64,000 nucleotides of DNA from contig JAHDOV010000013.1 of the NCBI GenBank assembly GCA_018434685.1, positions 1 through 64,000 of the forward strand. The letters are read 5' to 3'. The translations under genes and the position numbers were made by a program. This document shows, piece by piece, positions 35,331-42,949 of the stretch. The stretch comes from Deltaproteobacteria bacterium (GTDB lineage: Bacteria; Desulfobacterota; Desulfomonilia; UBA1062). Position 1 is the stretch's first letter. Each line of letters starts with the position of its first letter. The notes beneath the pieces are model-generated. The model did not search any database, was not told the DNA's origin, and worked only from the letters and a program-made list of their open reading frames with translations.

Positions 35331-36032
35331 ATGAAGGACATTCTCACCGAGCTCGGGTATTCCGTACAGGAGGCAGCCGCCACCAGGATCATCTACAAAT
35401 CATGCCGTGCCGAACTGCCGGGGCTGATCGACAGGAAGGATACCGTCGGAATGCCCTCCCCCCTGTGTGGCAGGGGACAGATACATCTCATCGAGCCGGA
35501 CCTGGTCCTGAGAACCCTTACTCACGGCGGCACCTTCGCCCGCCTGAGCGGGGAGCGTTTTCTCTCTCCGGATAGAAGCCTGCGGGAACTCGAGATCAGC
35601 GCCTACCTGAGGGCCCGGGGCATCCCAACCCCCGAGATCCTGGCCCTGAGATTCATACGTAGCGGCCTGTTTTACCACATAACCGTGATCACGAAGATGG
35701 TGCCCGACTCTGTCGACCTCCTCACCTATCTCGAAGGTGCTCCCGAAGACAGCCTGCCGATCCTCAGGCAGACCGGTGCCCTCATCAAAAAGATGCACGC
35801 GGCAGGGGTGTATCATGCGGATCTCCATCTCAAAAACATCCTCCTCGACCGGGACAAAACCCCCTGGATGCTCGACCTCGACAAGGCATACCGGTTCTCA
35901 ACCCTGGGTGCAGTGCTCGAACGCAAGACGCTCGGGCGCTTTATTCACTCAGGCAGGAAGTGGCAGAAGAAGTCCAGAATAACGCTGCCCGAAGGCTGGG
36001 AGTCTGCCGTGATGGACGGTTATGCATCCTGA
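35331..36032 (+). CDS. Kdo kinase / WaaP-family lipopolysaccharide kinase-like protein
   Basis: 233 residues. The kinase catalytic loop is YHADLHLKNILL and the metal-binding loop is MLDLDKAYR (DLD in place of DFG), as in KdkA and WaaP/RfaP. It likely phosphorylates Kdo or a heptose in the LPS core at the cytoplasmic side of the inner membrane. It starts three bases after uvrB and is the last gene of the operon. The exact sugar is uncertain. Confidence 0.8.
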   Translation: MKDILTELGYSVQEAAATRIIYKSCRAELPGLIDRKDTVGMPSPLCGRGQIHLIEPDLVLRTLTHGGTFARLSGERFLSPDRSLRELEISAYLRARGIPTPEILALRFIRSGLFYHITVITKMVPDSVDLLTYLEGAPEDSLPILRQTGALIKKMHAAGVYHADLHLKNILLDRDKTPWMLDLDKAYRFSTLGAVLERKTLGRFIHSGRKWQKKSRITLPEGWESAVMDGYAS

Positions 36033-36093
36033 GGCCGCCTGAAGGAGACGACAGGAGGCACGGGTACTGCGGGACCGCTGTTACGGCCCGGGC

Positions 36094-36846
36094 TCACCCC
36101 TGTAGAGCGCCGGGTTCCGACCCTTGCGCCGCCAGGGTACGGATGGCGTCCCTCACCTCGTCGATGAGCTGATCGCGCGTCTCGATGGAATATTTCGATG
36201 CATCTATGGGCATGCCGATGTTGAGATGCACGTGCTGATCGGAACAAAAACCCCAGGTGTCCGGCGGGAGGATCTTTTCCGTATCCTCAATGCCCACCGG
36301 GATAATCGTGGCACCGGTCTGGATGGCCACCATGAAGCCCCCCTTCTTGAAATCCCCCAGCAACCCGGTACGGGACCTGGTTCCCTCCGGGGCGATCCAG
36401 AGCACGATGCCGCTTTTCATCTTCTCCTTGGCAATCTCCAGGTCCTTCATGGCCTGTTCGTGGTCTTTCCGGTCGATGGAGAGAAACTCGGCAGCCTTGA
36501 GCCCCCTGCCCCAGATGGGCACCTTGAAGAGCTCCTTCTTTGTCAGCATCCGGATACTGCCCGGCAGGGATACGAAGATGAGGGGAATATCGTAATGGCT
36601 CCGGTGATTCGACATGATGATATAGGGAACGCCGGGTTTCAGGGAAACCCCGTGTGGATTTGAGACCTCGTACGAAGCCCTGACTGCCCTGAGCAGACAA
36701 CTCGACCACCAGCGCAGAATCCTGTCTGCCCACTGACGCTCATACGTGTTTGCCACCCTCATGTAGACGGCATACACTGAGATCCCCAGGGTAACCGCTA
36801 CGGACTGGAACATGATCCAGACCTTCCTGAAAAAAGATGCCTTCAT
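36094..36846 (-). CDS. plsC: 1-acyl-sn-glycerol-3-phosphate acyltransferase
   Basis: 250 residues from ATG 36846, preceded by AAGGAGGGAGAAGGAG; a longer frame to 36894 lies upstream of this site. An N-terminal membrane segment is followed by the acyltransferase motif NHRSHYD (80-86) and by APEGTRSRTG. It forms phosphatidic acid from lysophosphatidic acid. LPS-type acyltransferases are a less likely alternative. Convergent with the Kdo-kinase-like gene. Confidence 0.88.
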   Translation of the reverse strand: MKASFFRKVWIMFQSVAVTLGISVYAVYMRVANTYERQWADRILRWWSSCLLRAVRASYEVSNPHGVSLKPGVPYIIMSNHRSHYDIPLIFVSLPGSIRMLTKKELFKVPIWGRGLKAAEFLSIDRKDHEQAMKDLEIAKEKMKSGIVLWIAPEGTRSRTGLLGDFKKGGFMVAIQTGATIIPVGIEDTEKILPPDTWGFCSDQHVHLNIGMPIDASKYSIETRDQLIDEVRDAIRTLAAQGSEPGALQG

Positions 36847-36930
36847 GCTCCTTCTCCCTCCTTGCCTCCCGCCTGGTGACGACCCCTTACCCACAGACTG
36901 ACCGGCTGGCTCTTCATGAAACAGGGCCTG

Positions 36931-37338
36931 TCATTCCTTGATCGTTACAAAGCGCTTGTTTTGTTCCTTCTTCTTCCTGTTTTCGAAGAAGTTGCGCTCC
37001 TTGACGAGATGATCCACCAGGTGACTGAACTGCCACTCGATGGACTGATTCGTCACGACCGCATATATTGGCCTGGGAAGGTCCCGCTGCTTCGACTCCT
37101 GCATCACTCTATGGATTGTCTCTGCCGGCACATTATAAAATAGCATGACCTTCTCGTCGCACACATACTCCTTGTCTGCCTTCTTGTCGGTGAAGAGGAT
37201 CTCATGGACTCTGAGATGCCCCTGATCTTTTTCGATAACCTGGATGGGAGCTGCGTCGATCTCCCCGAAAAAAAGGTCGATCCGAAGCAGTTCTTCCACA
37301 GAGTAGTTCCACAGCAGTATCCGGGGATGTGAATCCAT
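36931..37338 (-). CDS. DUF3783-like protein
   Basis: 135 residues beginning MDSHPRILLWNYSVEELLRID, which resembles the start of DUF3783 proteins (ILL-N-S/T-EE pattern), and containing MLFYNVPAETIHRVMQ, a possible second half of the same repeat. The C-terminus is charged. No function is known. AAAGGAGAA precedes the ATG. It lies upstream of plsC on the same strand with an 84-base gap. Confidence 0.65.
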   Translation of the reverse strand: MDSHPRILLWNYSVEELLRIDLFFGEIDAAPIQVIEKDQGHLRVHEILFTDKKADKEYVCDEKVMLFYNVPAETIHRVMQESKQRDLPRPIYAVVTNQSIEWQFSHLVDHLVKERNFFENRKKKEQNKRFVTIKE

Positions 37339-37674
37339 ATGATTCTCCTTTTATCTTTTCATGACATCATCGCGGCACGCCTGCAGTCTGCCTGGGTCAC
37401 GGCCGGCACGAAGGAATAGCCCGGTGTCCCTGTCGATCGTTCTCGCGCGAGAGGTCAACCCTGGGCTTTGACATTAATATATGAGGATTGAAACTTCAAG
37501 GAAGAGTTTGAACGGGTTCCAGCCCGGAAGCAGTCTCCGGCCGGAGGCATCCTTAAGGGAAGCAGTACTCTCAGGCACAGGGACCCGCACCCCTGTTCTG
37601 GCAACATCCCCCGGCAGCGAGGCCTGCTTCTCCCCTGGACACAGCGGGCGAGACAGGCCTCGTCCGAAGGGGTG
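37339..37674. other. Intergenic stretch with palindromes
   Basis: No gene is supported. It contains two perfect 12-base palindromes, TCTCGCGCGAGA (37441-37452) and CTCCGGCCGGAG (37535-37546), and the long hairpin listed separately. A possible plus-strand frame from 37481 runs antisense into the ligase gene and has no family pattern. Confidence 0.4.
37618..37662 (-). terminator. Long hairpin after the acyl-CoA ligase gene
   Basis: CGAGGCCTG (37618-37626) and CAGGCCTCG (37654-37662) pair perfectly, and TCTC/GAGA plus CCC/GGG inside extend the stem. It starts 12 bases after the ligase stop in the minus direction. No T run follows, so termination is likely but unproven. Confidence 0.45.
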
Positions 37675-39333
37675 TCAGTCGTCTGCGAACAGGTTCTTGT
37701 ATACGGTGCGCAGATCTCTCTTCAGGATCTTGCCGGTTGGCGTTTTCGGGAGTTCATCCACGAAGACGACCTTCTTGGGAACCTTGAAGAGCGCGAGCCG
37801 CGCCTTGGCAACATCCTTTATCTCTCTTTCCGTTATGGTCTGCCCCTTTTTCGGGACAATGACCGCAGTGACCGCCTCGACCCACTTCGGGTGATAGACG
37901 CCGATGACCGCCACTTCCTGCACCCGTTTGTCCTGGTAGATTACTTCTTCCACCTCTCTGGTGGAGACATTCTCGCCGCCGGTTTTCACCATGTCCTTCT
38001 TCCTGTCCACCACCTCGATGTACCGGTCCTCATCGAGGACACCGAGATCGCCGGAGTGGAACCACCCGCCCCTCATGACATCCTCGGTCTTGTCGGGTTC
38101 CTTGAAATAGAGCATCATGGCATGGGGCCCTCTGCCGCAGATCTCACCCGGAATGCCGGTAGCGACCACCTCCCTGCCCTCGTCATCCTCCAGGCGTGTC
38201 TCCATGTTCAAGCCGCCCATGCCGGCTGATCCGAGTTTCGTCATTGCATCGTCGGCCTTGAGAATCGTGTGGTAGGGGGCAAGCTCGGTCTGACCGTAAA
38301 AGTTGTAGATCCTGCAGCCGGGGATCTTTTCCATGAGTTCCTTGAGGATCTCGACCGGCATGATGGATGCCCCGTAGTAGCATTTCTTCAGGTGGGAAAG
38401 ATCGTAGCCGGCAAAATCAGGGTGCCGCAACAGGCCGATCCAGACCGTGGGCGGGGCGAAGAACATGGTTGCCTTGTGCTCGGAGATCTTGCGGAGAATC
38501 ACGGTCAGGTCCGGTGTCGAGAGGATGTTAGTCCCCCCCACCCAGAATATCGGGTTCATGAACACATCGCGCTGCGCACAGTGGTAGAGCGGCAGGGCAT
38601 TGATGCTCACATCATCGCTGTCGTACTGACCGTCCACGATGCACCCCATGTACTGCGCCATGAGTGCCTGATTGTTTGCAACCACCCCCTTGGGCAGGGA
38701 CTCCGTACCGCTGGTGTACGTCATCTGGACAGGATCCTCGATGTGGAGAATCACATCGGGCTCACCTGCGGGGTAGCCGGCGTACCACTGGTCGAAATCC
38801 AGCAGCCTCGTGTCGTCACACGGCCTCCCCTCTCCCTGGTTCGACCAGATCAGGGTCTGTACCGTCGGCATGTCGTCCAGGACATCCTTGACCAGGGGAT
38901 AGAGGGAATCTTCGATGATAAGGACCTTGCTCTCCGAGTGATTGACGCAGAACGATATCTCTTCTCCCTGCAGCATGTAATTGATGGACAGGTAGACGGC
39001 GCCTGCCTTGGCACATCCGAACCAGGTCAGGACATGGTGCAGGGTGTTGTGGGCGAGGATGGCAACACGGTCGTATTTCTCGACCCCGAGGTCGATGAGA
39101 GCGTTTGCCACCCGGTTGCATTCGTCATCCAGTTCCCGGTAGCTCAGGGTTGTTTCATTGAAGACGAGCGCGGTCTTGTCCGGGTAGTGGTAACTGCTGC
39201 GCCGGATCATGTCGGCGATAACCCACCGGTTCGTCTTGTTGTACCGGTTCCTCAGGTATTCGATGCTCTCCCGGTTGATGCACTGATAATAAGCCCTATC
39301 CTCTTCACGTAACCGTTCATGACAATCAGACAT
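37675..39333 (-). CDS. AMP-forming acyl-CoA ligase
   Basis: 552 residues from ATG 39333 (AAGGAGGGATGTC just before). The adenylation motifs are TYTSGTESLPKGV (P-loop), YNFYGQTELAP, WFHSGDLGVLDED and PTGKILKRDLR with the catalytic Lys. This is the ANL superfamily, medium/long-chain or aromatic acyl-CoA synthetase branch. The substrate is unknown. A TTGACT/TATTGA promoter lies 30-60 bases upstream, so it is probably monocistronic. Confidence 0.9.
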   Translation of the reverse strand: MSDCHERLREEDRAYYQCINRESIEYLRNRYNKTNRWVIADMIRRSSYHYPDKTALVFNETTLSYRELDDECNRVANALIDLGVEKYDRVAILAHNTLHHVLTWFGCAKAGAVYLSINYMLQGEEISFCVNHSESKVLIIEDSLYPLVKDVLDDMPTVQTLIWSNQGEGRPCDDTRLLDFDQWYAGYPAGEPDVILHIEDPVQMTYTSGTESLPKGVVANNQALMAQYMGCIVDGQYDSDDVSINALPLYHCAQRDVFMNPIFWVGGTNILSTPDLTVILRKISEHKATMFFAPPTVWIGLLRHPDFAGYDLSHLKKCYYGASIMPVEILKELMEKIPGCRIYNFYGQTELAPYHTILKADDAMTKLGSAGMGGLNMETRLEDDEGREVVATGIPGEICGRGPHAMMLYFKEPDKTEDVMRGGWFHSGDLGVLDEDRYIEVVDRKKDMVKTGGENVSTREVEEVIYQDKRVQEVAVIGVYHPKWVEAVTAVIVPKKGQTITEREIKDVAKARLALFKVPKKVVFVDELPKTPTGKILKRDLRTVYKNLFADD

Positions 39334-39359
39334 GACATCCCTCCTTGTTGATTCACCTA

Positions 39360-39388
39360 TCAATAAAACAGATTGTTTTTCCAGTCAA
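39360..39388 (-). promoter_or_regulatory. Promoter of the acyl-CoA ligase gene
   Basis: On the minus strand TTGACT (39388-39383), 17 bases, TATTGA (39365-39360), about 27 bases before the ATG. Confidence 0.6.
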
Positions 39389-39595
39389 CTAAAATGAATA
39401 TTGAATTTTTGGCAATCTTGAAGATGCCGTGCAACGTCACTATTATTCTTATGTTTTCCCCAGCCGCCCGAGACGTTCATCCCGGGCATCCCGGCCAGTG
39501 ATCATCGCTCATCCGGCGTGAAGAGAATAGTCTTTACTAATGAATTAATTTCATTATACCGATAACCACAGATATATCACAGGAGGACATGACTT

Positions 39596-39883
39596 ATGAG
39601 ATGCCCGAAATGCAGCTACGTTAGCTTTGATTATTTCGACCGATGTAAAAGTTGCGGGGAAGACCTCGTCCCCACCAAGATAAAGCTCAATATCTTCACC
39701 AAGGCCCCCGAGATCAAGATCAATGACGATGGATTTGCAGTAAGCAAGGTGGAAGAAGACCGCAAGGATCTGCTCGGTGACAAGACCAGCTTCCGGCAGC
39801 AGAATGTATCCATGGAGGACGTGCTCCGGGAGGATGGAGAAAAACTTGAGAGTTTCAACTTCGATGAAGATGAAAACTCTTGA
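39596..39883 (+). CDS. Small zinc-ribbon protein
   Basis: 95 residues. The N-terminus has two CxxC pairs (MRCPKCSYVSFDYFDRCKSC) typical of a zinc ribbon, the rest is charged and acidic (EDRKDLLGD, FNFDEDENS) and probably disordered. AGGAGG lies ten bases before the ATG. The family is not named here; similar proteins occur widely in Deltaproteobacteria as short zinc-ribbon proteins. A tRNA gene starts 35 bases after it and may share the transcript. Confidence 0.75.
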   Translation: MRCPKCSYVSFDYFDRCKSCGEDLVPTKIKLNIFTKAPEIKINDDGFAVSKVEEDRKDLLGDKTSFRQQNVSMEDVLREDGEKLESFNFDEDENS

Positions 39884-39918
39884 CAAGACTCCGCAAATTA
39901 AATACACCAACACCTGTT

Positions 39919-39994
39919 GCCGAGGTAGCTCAGATGGTAGAGCAGAGGACTGAAAATCCTCGTGTCGGGGGTTCAATTCCCTCCCTCGGCACCA
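39919..39994 (+). tRNA. tRNA-Phe (anticodon GAA), CCA encoded
   Basis: 76 bases. Acceptor arms GCCGAGG (39919-39925) and CCTCGGC (39984-39990), D-arm AGCTCAGATGGTAGAGCA, anticodon loop CTGAAAA with GAA, T-arm GGGGGTTCAATTCCCTC, and an encoded ACCA end. Confidence 0.97.
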
Positions 39995-40061
39995 TCGGTT
40001 GATTCCCTTTCCAGACACCCCGCTGACTATTCCCGATTCATAACCATCGATGCATTTTCTC

Positions 40062-40078
40062 TGTGACAGAATGTCACA
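40062..40078. promoter_or_regulatory. Palindrome, candidate enhancer-binding-protein site
   Basis: TGTGACA-GAA-TGTCACA is a perfect 7-bp inverted repeat about 150 bases upstream of the sigma-54 promoter at 40224. That distance is typical for the site of a sigma-54 activator. The cognate activator is not in the window. Confidence 0.5.
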
Positions 40079-40223
40079 ACCCGGAGGCCGATAAACCACT
40101 GACTTTGACAATTTGACCGGATGAAAATTCCGCTTTCCTCCCCCGCGTGCCATCCTGTCATAACGTGAAAGAGGGCTTGTTCATTATCCGCCTTATTTCA
40201 ATAGGTTATGTATTTATCAAACA

Positions 40224-40238
40224 TGGCACGCTCATTGC
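40224..40238 (+). promoter_or_regulatory. Sigma-54 promoter of the small membrane protein operon
   Basis: TGGCACGCTCATTGC matches the -24/-12 consensus (TGGCACG-N4-TTGC) at every conserved base, with GG and GC ten bases apart. Transcription would start near 40250, 30 bases before the first ATG. Confidence 0.82.
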
Positions 40239-40279
40239 CTATTGGTATACAGATACACGATAAAAAGGAGGGCACTCAG

Positions 40280-40456
40280 ATGATAACACTTTGGATCGTT
40301 CTTGGTTGCATGTTCATGACCGGCATCGGCATCAGGTTCACCTACAGGGTTCTCGGACTCACCCCGGCCGAAGCCACCGCGGTTTTCGTCCTCGTGGTCA
40401 CCCTGGTGGGCATCAACACCGCCCCGGCCAGAGAGATCCTCATGCAGCTCTTCTAG
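40280..40456 (+). CDS. Small membrane protein, 58 residues
   Basis: Starts MITLWIVLGCMFMTGIGIRF and has two hydrophobic segments (about 3-22 and 33-47). AGGAGG precedes the ATG. I do not recognise a named family. Its N-terminal segment shares a GIxxRFxxR pattern with the two 33-36-residue microproteins at 40717 and 45557, so the three may be related. First gene of the operon behind a sigma-54 promoter. A regulatory or accessory role at the membrane is inference. Confidence 0.7.
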   Translation: MITLWIVLGCMFMTGIGIRFTYRVLGLTPAEATAVFVLVVTLVGINTAPAREILMQLF

Positions 40457-40488
40457 CTCAGGACAGAAGACACTCTAAGGAGAGAGCC

Positions 40489-40713
40489 ATGAAAAAGGAA
40501 AGAATCCCACGCAAGCTGGCAAACAGGCTGACCAGGATCAGCGCCTACAGCGTCGTGCTCGTCACCATGACCTTCCTCGGTCTCTATGCAGGCCTCTACC
40601 TCGACCGGCTCTTCAACATGGCCCCCAACTTCACCCTGCTCTTCCTCATCCTCGGCATCGTGCTCGGCTTCAAGGGCTTCATCCAGGAAGCCATCATCGA
40701 GAGGAGGGGCTGA
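40489..40713 (+). CDS. Small two-helix membrane protein, AtpZ/AtpI-like
   Basis: 74 residues. A basic N-terminus (MKKERIPRKLANRLTR) precedes two membrane helices; GLYAGLYLDRLFNMAP and LFLILGIVLGFKGF resemble the AtpZ/AtpI proteins often found ahead of F0F1 or N-ATPase operons, here without any ATPase genes. AAGGAG lies nine bases before the ATG. It is 32 bases after the 58-residue gene and three bases before the next microprotein. Confidence 0.7.
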   Translation: MKKERIPRKLANRLTRISAYSVVLVTMTFLGLYAGLYLDRLFNMAPNFTLLFLILGIVLGFKGFIQEAIIERRG

Positions 40714-40716
40714 ATC

Positions 40717-40827
40717 ATGACACTTATTGCCTTCAGCACCATCGGAACCCTCAGCGTGGTCGGCATCGCGCTGCGCTTCCTCAACCGCAACGCCCATAAA
40801 GAGACCTCCCCTGTCTCTCTAAATTAG
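40717..40827 (+). CDS. 36-residue membrane microprotein (copy 1)
   Basis: MTLIAFSTIGTLSVVGIALR is one membrane helix, followed by FLNRNAHKETSPVSLN with several polar and basic residues. AGGAGG lies upstream within the previous gene. The product at 45557 is a paralogue: with one gap 20 of 28 aligned residues are the same, including IGTxSxVGIxLRF and AHKE. Such conservation between two copies argues that this is a real protein. The topology suggests a single-pass peptide with the C-terminus on the cytoplasmic side. A strong hairpin overlaps its stop. Confidence 0.75.
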   Translation: MTLIAFSTIGTLSVVGIALRFLNRNAHKETSPVSLN

Positions 40828-40867
40828 ATAACCCGCACGCCGGGACGATCCCCCCGTGCGGGTTATC
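40827..40867 (+). terminator. Strong hairpin at the end of the microprotein operon
   Basis: GATAACCCGCACG (40827-40839) and CGTGCGGGTTATC (40855-40867) make a perfect 13-bp stem with a 15-base loop. It begins on the last base of the TAG stop. There is no T run after it, so it may also protect the 3' end. Confidence 0.6.
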
Positions 40868-41058
40868 GCTACACACGAATAACCACCCTGGAATCCCCCT
40901 GATTTATCCCGGGACAGCCCGCCTCTTTCCGGCGAAAAGTCTTGCCGGCACGGCCACCTTCCCGAGCCTGTTCGGTGTCACCTATCTTACTGTTTTTATA
41001 ATTTATTTATTATATTCCCAGCCACGCGAATCCAAACGAAACCTTGCTTATTTTTTTA

Positions 41059-41090
41059 TTGACTAATCCATGAGTTTTGCCCATTTAGTC
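41059..41090. promoter_or_regulatory. Possible tetR promoter/operator
   Basis: A TTGACT hexamer (41059-41064) and an inverted repeat GACTAA (41061-41066) ... TTAGTC (41085-41090) lie 35-60 bases before the regulator. ACTAATCCA at 41062-41070 recurs at 41573-41581, directly before the SpeD-like gene, which suggests a shared binding element. Confidence 0.35.
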
Positions 41091-41123
41091 GATTCATACA
41101 ACATGATCCGATGATGGGGTACG

Positions 41124-41549
41124 ATGGAGGACAGGGCACCAAAGGCGACCAGGCTCAAGAGAACCCGGCAGCAGCGCCGGGTAAGCGTCACGCACCAGGA
41201 ACTCCTGGATGCGGCGCGCACCATCTTCGTCGGAAAGGGCCTTGACCTCTGCACCATCGACGTCATAACCGAACAGGCCGATCTCGGCAAGGGAACCTTC
41301 TACTGCCATTTCAAGAACAAGGCCGGTGTCATTACCCTGCTCATGACCCAGGTCATGGGGAAACTGGCAGCCTCGATAGAAAGCCGGTGCAGGGATATCA
41401 AGGAATGTCCGGTCCTTCTTAACACCATAATCGAGGACAACATCGAAAAGTCGCTACGAGGCGCGCTCGTGGCCAGTCTGACACGGTTCATAAGCGAGGC
41501 GTTGCCCCCCGGCCGGGCTCCAGTAGCCTGGCGGCTCAAATCCTTATGA
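41124..41549 (+). CDS. Short TetR-family regulator
   Basis: 141 residues. The N-terminal helix-turn-helix is complete: VTHQELLDAARTIFVGKGLD, CTIDVITEQADLGKGTFYCHFKNK. The ligand-binding part is only about 70 residues, whereas TetR proteins are usually 190-220, so it is either naturally short or truncated; no frameshifted remainder was found in the 49 bases to the next gene. It sits directly before the SpeD-like operon and probably controls it. A GGGG ribosome site precedes the ATG. Confidence 0.8.
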   Translation: MEDRAPKATRLKRTRQQRRVSVTHQELLDAARTIFVGKGLDLCTIDVITEQADLGKGTFYCHFKNKAGVITLLMTQVMGKLAASIESRCRDIKECPVLLNTIIEDNIEKSLRGALVASLTRFISEALPPGRAPVAWRLKSL

Positions 41550-41597
41550 GGCCCCTGCGCGTGTTCGATATAACTAATCCAAGTGAAAGGGGAGCAC

Positions 41598-41987
41598 ATG
41601 AGAACAGGTACCATTGCTGAGCAGGCGATCACGGAAAACGCCTGGGGGATTTCGTCGAGCTTTGATATTTACCATTGCAATCCTGAAACCATCCGCAACG
41701 CAGACAAGATACGGCAGTTCGTCCGGGAACTCTGCGATCTCATCGAGATGAAGAGGTTCCAGGATACCGTGGTGGTAAACTTTGGCGAGGATGAACGGGT
41801 GGCCGGGTTCTCCATGATACAGCTCATTGAGACCTCGCTGATTTCCGCCCATTTTGCCAACCTCACCAATACCACGTATCTGGACGTATTCAGCTGCAAA
41901 CCCTACGACCCCAAGGCAGTGGAGACATTCTCCACCGGTTATTTCGGCGGAGCACACTGCATTACGCACGTAAACCTGAGGCTCTAG
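41598..41987 (+). CDS. Divergent S-adenosylmethionine decarboxylase (SpeD)-like pyruvoyl enzyme
   Basis: 129 residues from ATG 41598 (GGGGAG upstream). The fold pattern follows prokaryotic AdoMet decarboxylase: SFDIYHCNPETI, then VAGFSMIQLIETSLISAHF, then YLDVFSCKPYDPKAVE. Ser80, His85 and Cys100 have exactly the spacing (+5, +20) of the processing Ser, His and catalytic Cys in the Thermotoga enzyme. Differences: Thr precedes the processing Ser (usually Glu) and the HTWPE substrate motif is HFANL. Self-cleavage to a pyruvoyl group is therefore plausible, but AdoMet may not be the substrate. Relatives of SpeD that decarboxylate ornithine or arginine are known. First gene of a tight operon. Confidence 0.75.
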   Translation: MRTGTIAEQAITENAWGISSSFDIYHCNPETIRNADKIRQFVRELCDLIEMKRFQDTVVVNFGEDERVAGFSMIQLIETSLISAHFANLTNTTYLDVFSCKPYDPKAVETFSTGYFGGAHCITHVNLRL

Positions 41988-41989
41988 CC

Positions 41990-42949
41990 ATGTTCAGCCT
42001 GCGGGTGGTTACGGCAATAGACGAGTGCAGGGATATCTGGGAACGGGTCATTCCCCGCGAATTCATTACGGATCTCTGGGAGGTCCGGGCATGTTTTCAT
42101 CACCATTACAAACGTCGGCCGAAATTCATCGTTGCAGAAGACGGCAGGGGTATCTGCGGCATGCTCCCCTTGAGCTGGATCACTGAGAGCGAGTGTTACG
42201 GGTATTTCCCCGGAGAAACCTGGTCGGGCAGGACATGGCTCGAGCAGAACCGCATCTTCTTCCGCTCCCATGATGTTCTCAAGGCGATGCTCTCGTTTTC
42301 TTCATCCTCCTGCCATCTTCGCTACCTGTCCCCGCTGTCCGGTCCGACCCGGATCACCCCGGTGGAAGATGAGATCGGCTACCTCTTTTTCCCCCGGGAG
42401 TATAGCTATGACCTGGAGAACTATTACAGCGAGTTCTCGCGCAAATCCATCAAGCAACTCCTCCGCAGTGTCGCCCGGATCGAAGACCTGGGGGTATCCG
42501 TCGTGTACGACGACAGCTCGGATTTCGACCTGATGGTGCACATGAACCTCAGCCGGTTCGAGCACACCTCATATTTCCATGACAAACGGTTCAAAGAGAG
42601 TTTCCGCTCTCTGGCAGACTATCTCAGCGGCAACGGGTGGCTGCGATTCACCAAGATCATCGTCGACTCCGTGCCGGCAGCCGTCGATATGGGCTGTGTC
42701 TATAACGGCGTCTACACCCTGCTGGCCGGCGGCACGAACAGCGATTTCCCCGGGGTGGCAAAATTGATAAACCTCCACCACCTGGAGCGGGCCTGCAGAG
42801 AACGCCTCGATTGTGTGGATTTCATGTGCGGGGATTTCACCTGGAAGAAACTCTTCCACCTGGCGCAGAGGCCCCTGTATCTTCTCACGTCCCAGGCCGC
42901 TCAAGTTTCCCTGCAGCAGGGTGATGCCCGGAGGGCAATGAATGTCTGA
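41990..42949 (+). CDS. GNAT acyltransferase, BioF2/FemAB-like
   Basis: 319 residues. The C-terminal half (about 150-300) has the pattern of the BioF2-like (Acetyltransf_6) GNAT domain: YSEFSRKSIKQLLRS, FTKIIVDSVPAAVDMG, YNGVYTLLAGGTNSDFPGVA, CRERLDCVDFMCGD. This group transfers acyl or aminoacyl groups, including FemAB-type peptidyltransfer. It starts two bases after the SpeD-like stop and ends inside the ATP-grasp gene by eight bases. Substrate unknown; probably acylates an amine made by the pathway. Confidence 0.75.
   Translation: MFSLRVVTAIDECRDIWERVIPREFITDLWEVRACFHHHYKRRPKFIVAEDGRGICGMLPLSWITESECYGYFPGETWSGRTWLEQNRIFFRSHDVLKAMLSFSSSSCHLRYLSPLSGPTRITPVEDEIGYLFFPREYSYDLENYYSEFSRKSIKQLLRSVARIEDLGVSVVYDDSSDFDLMVHMNLSRFEHTSYFHDKRFKESFRSLADYLSGNGWLRFTKIIVDSVPAAVDMGCVYNGVYTLLAGGTNSDFPGVAKLINLHHLERACRERLDCVDFMCGDFTWKKLFHLAQRPLYLLTSQAAQVSLQQGDARRAMNV

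Noticed and set aside
37441-37452. Perfect palindrome TCTCGCGCGAGA as an operator
   Set aside because: It lies about 100 bases upstream of the DUF3783-like gene but is isolated, and GC-rich palindromes of this length occur by chance; no promoter elements are next to it.
41549-41597. Frameshifted remainder of the TetR ligand domain
   Set aside because: Only 48 bases separate the stop from the next gene, and neither other frame encodes helical sequence, so a simple frameshift cannot restore a full-length TetR.
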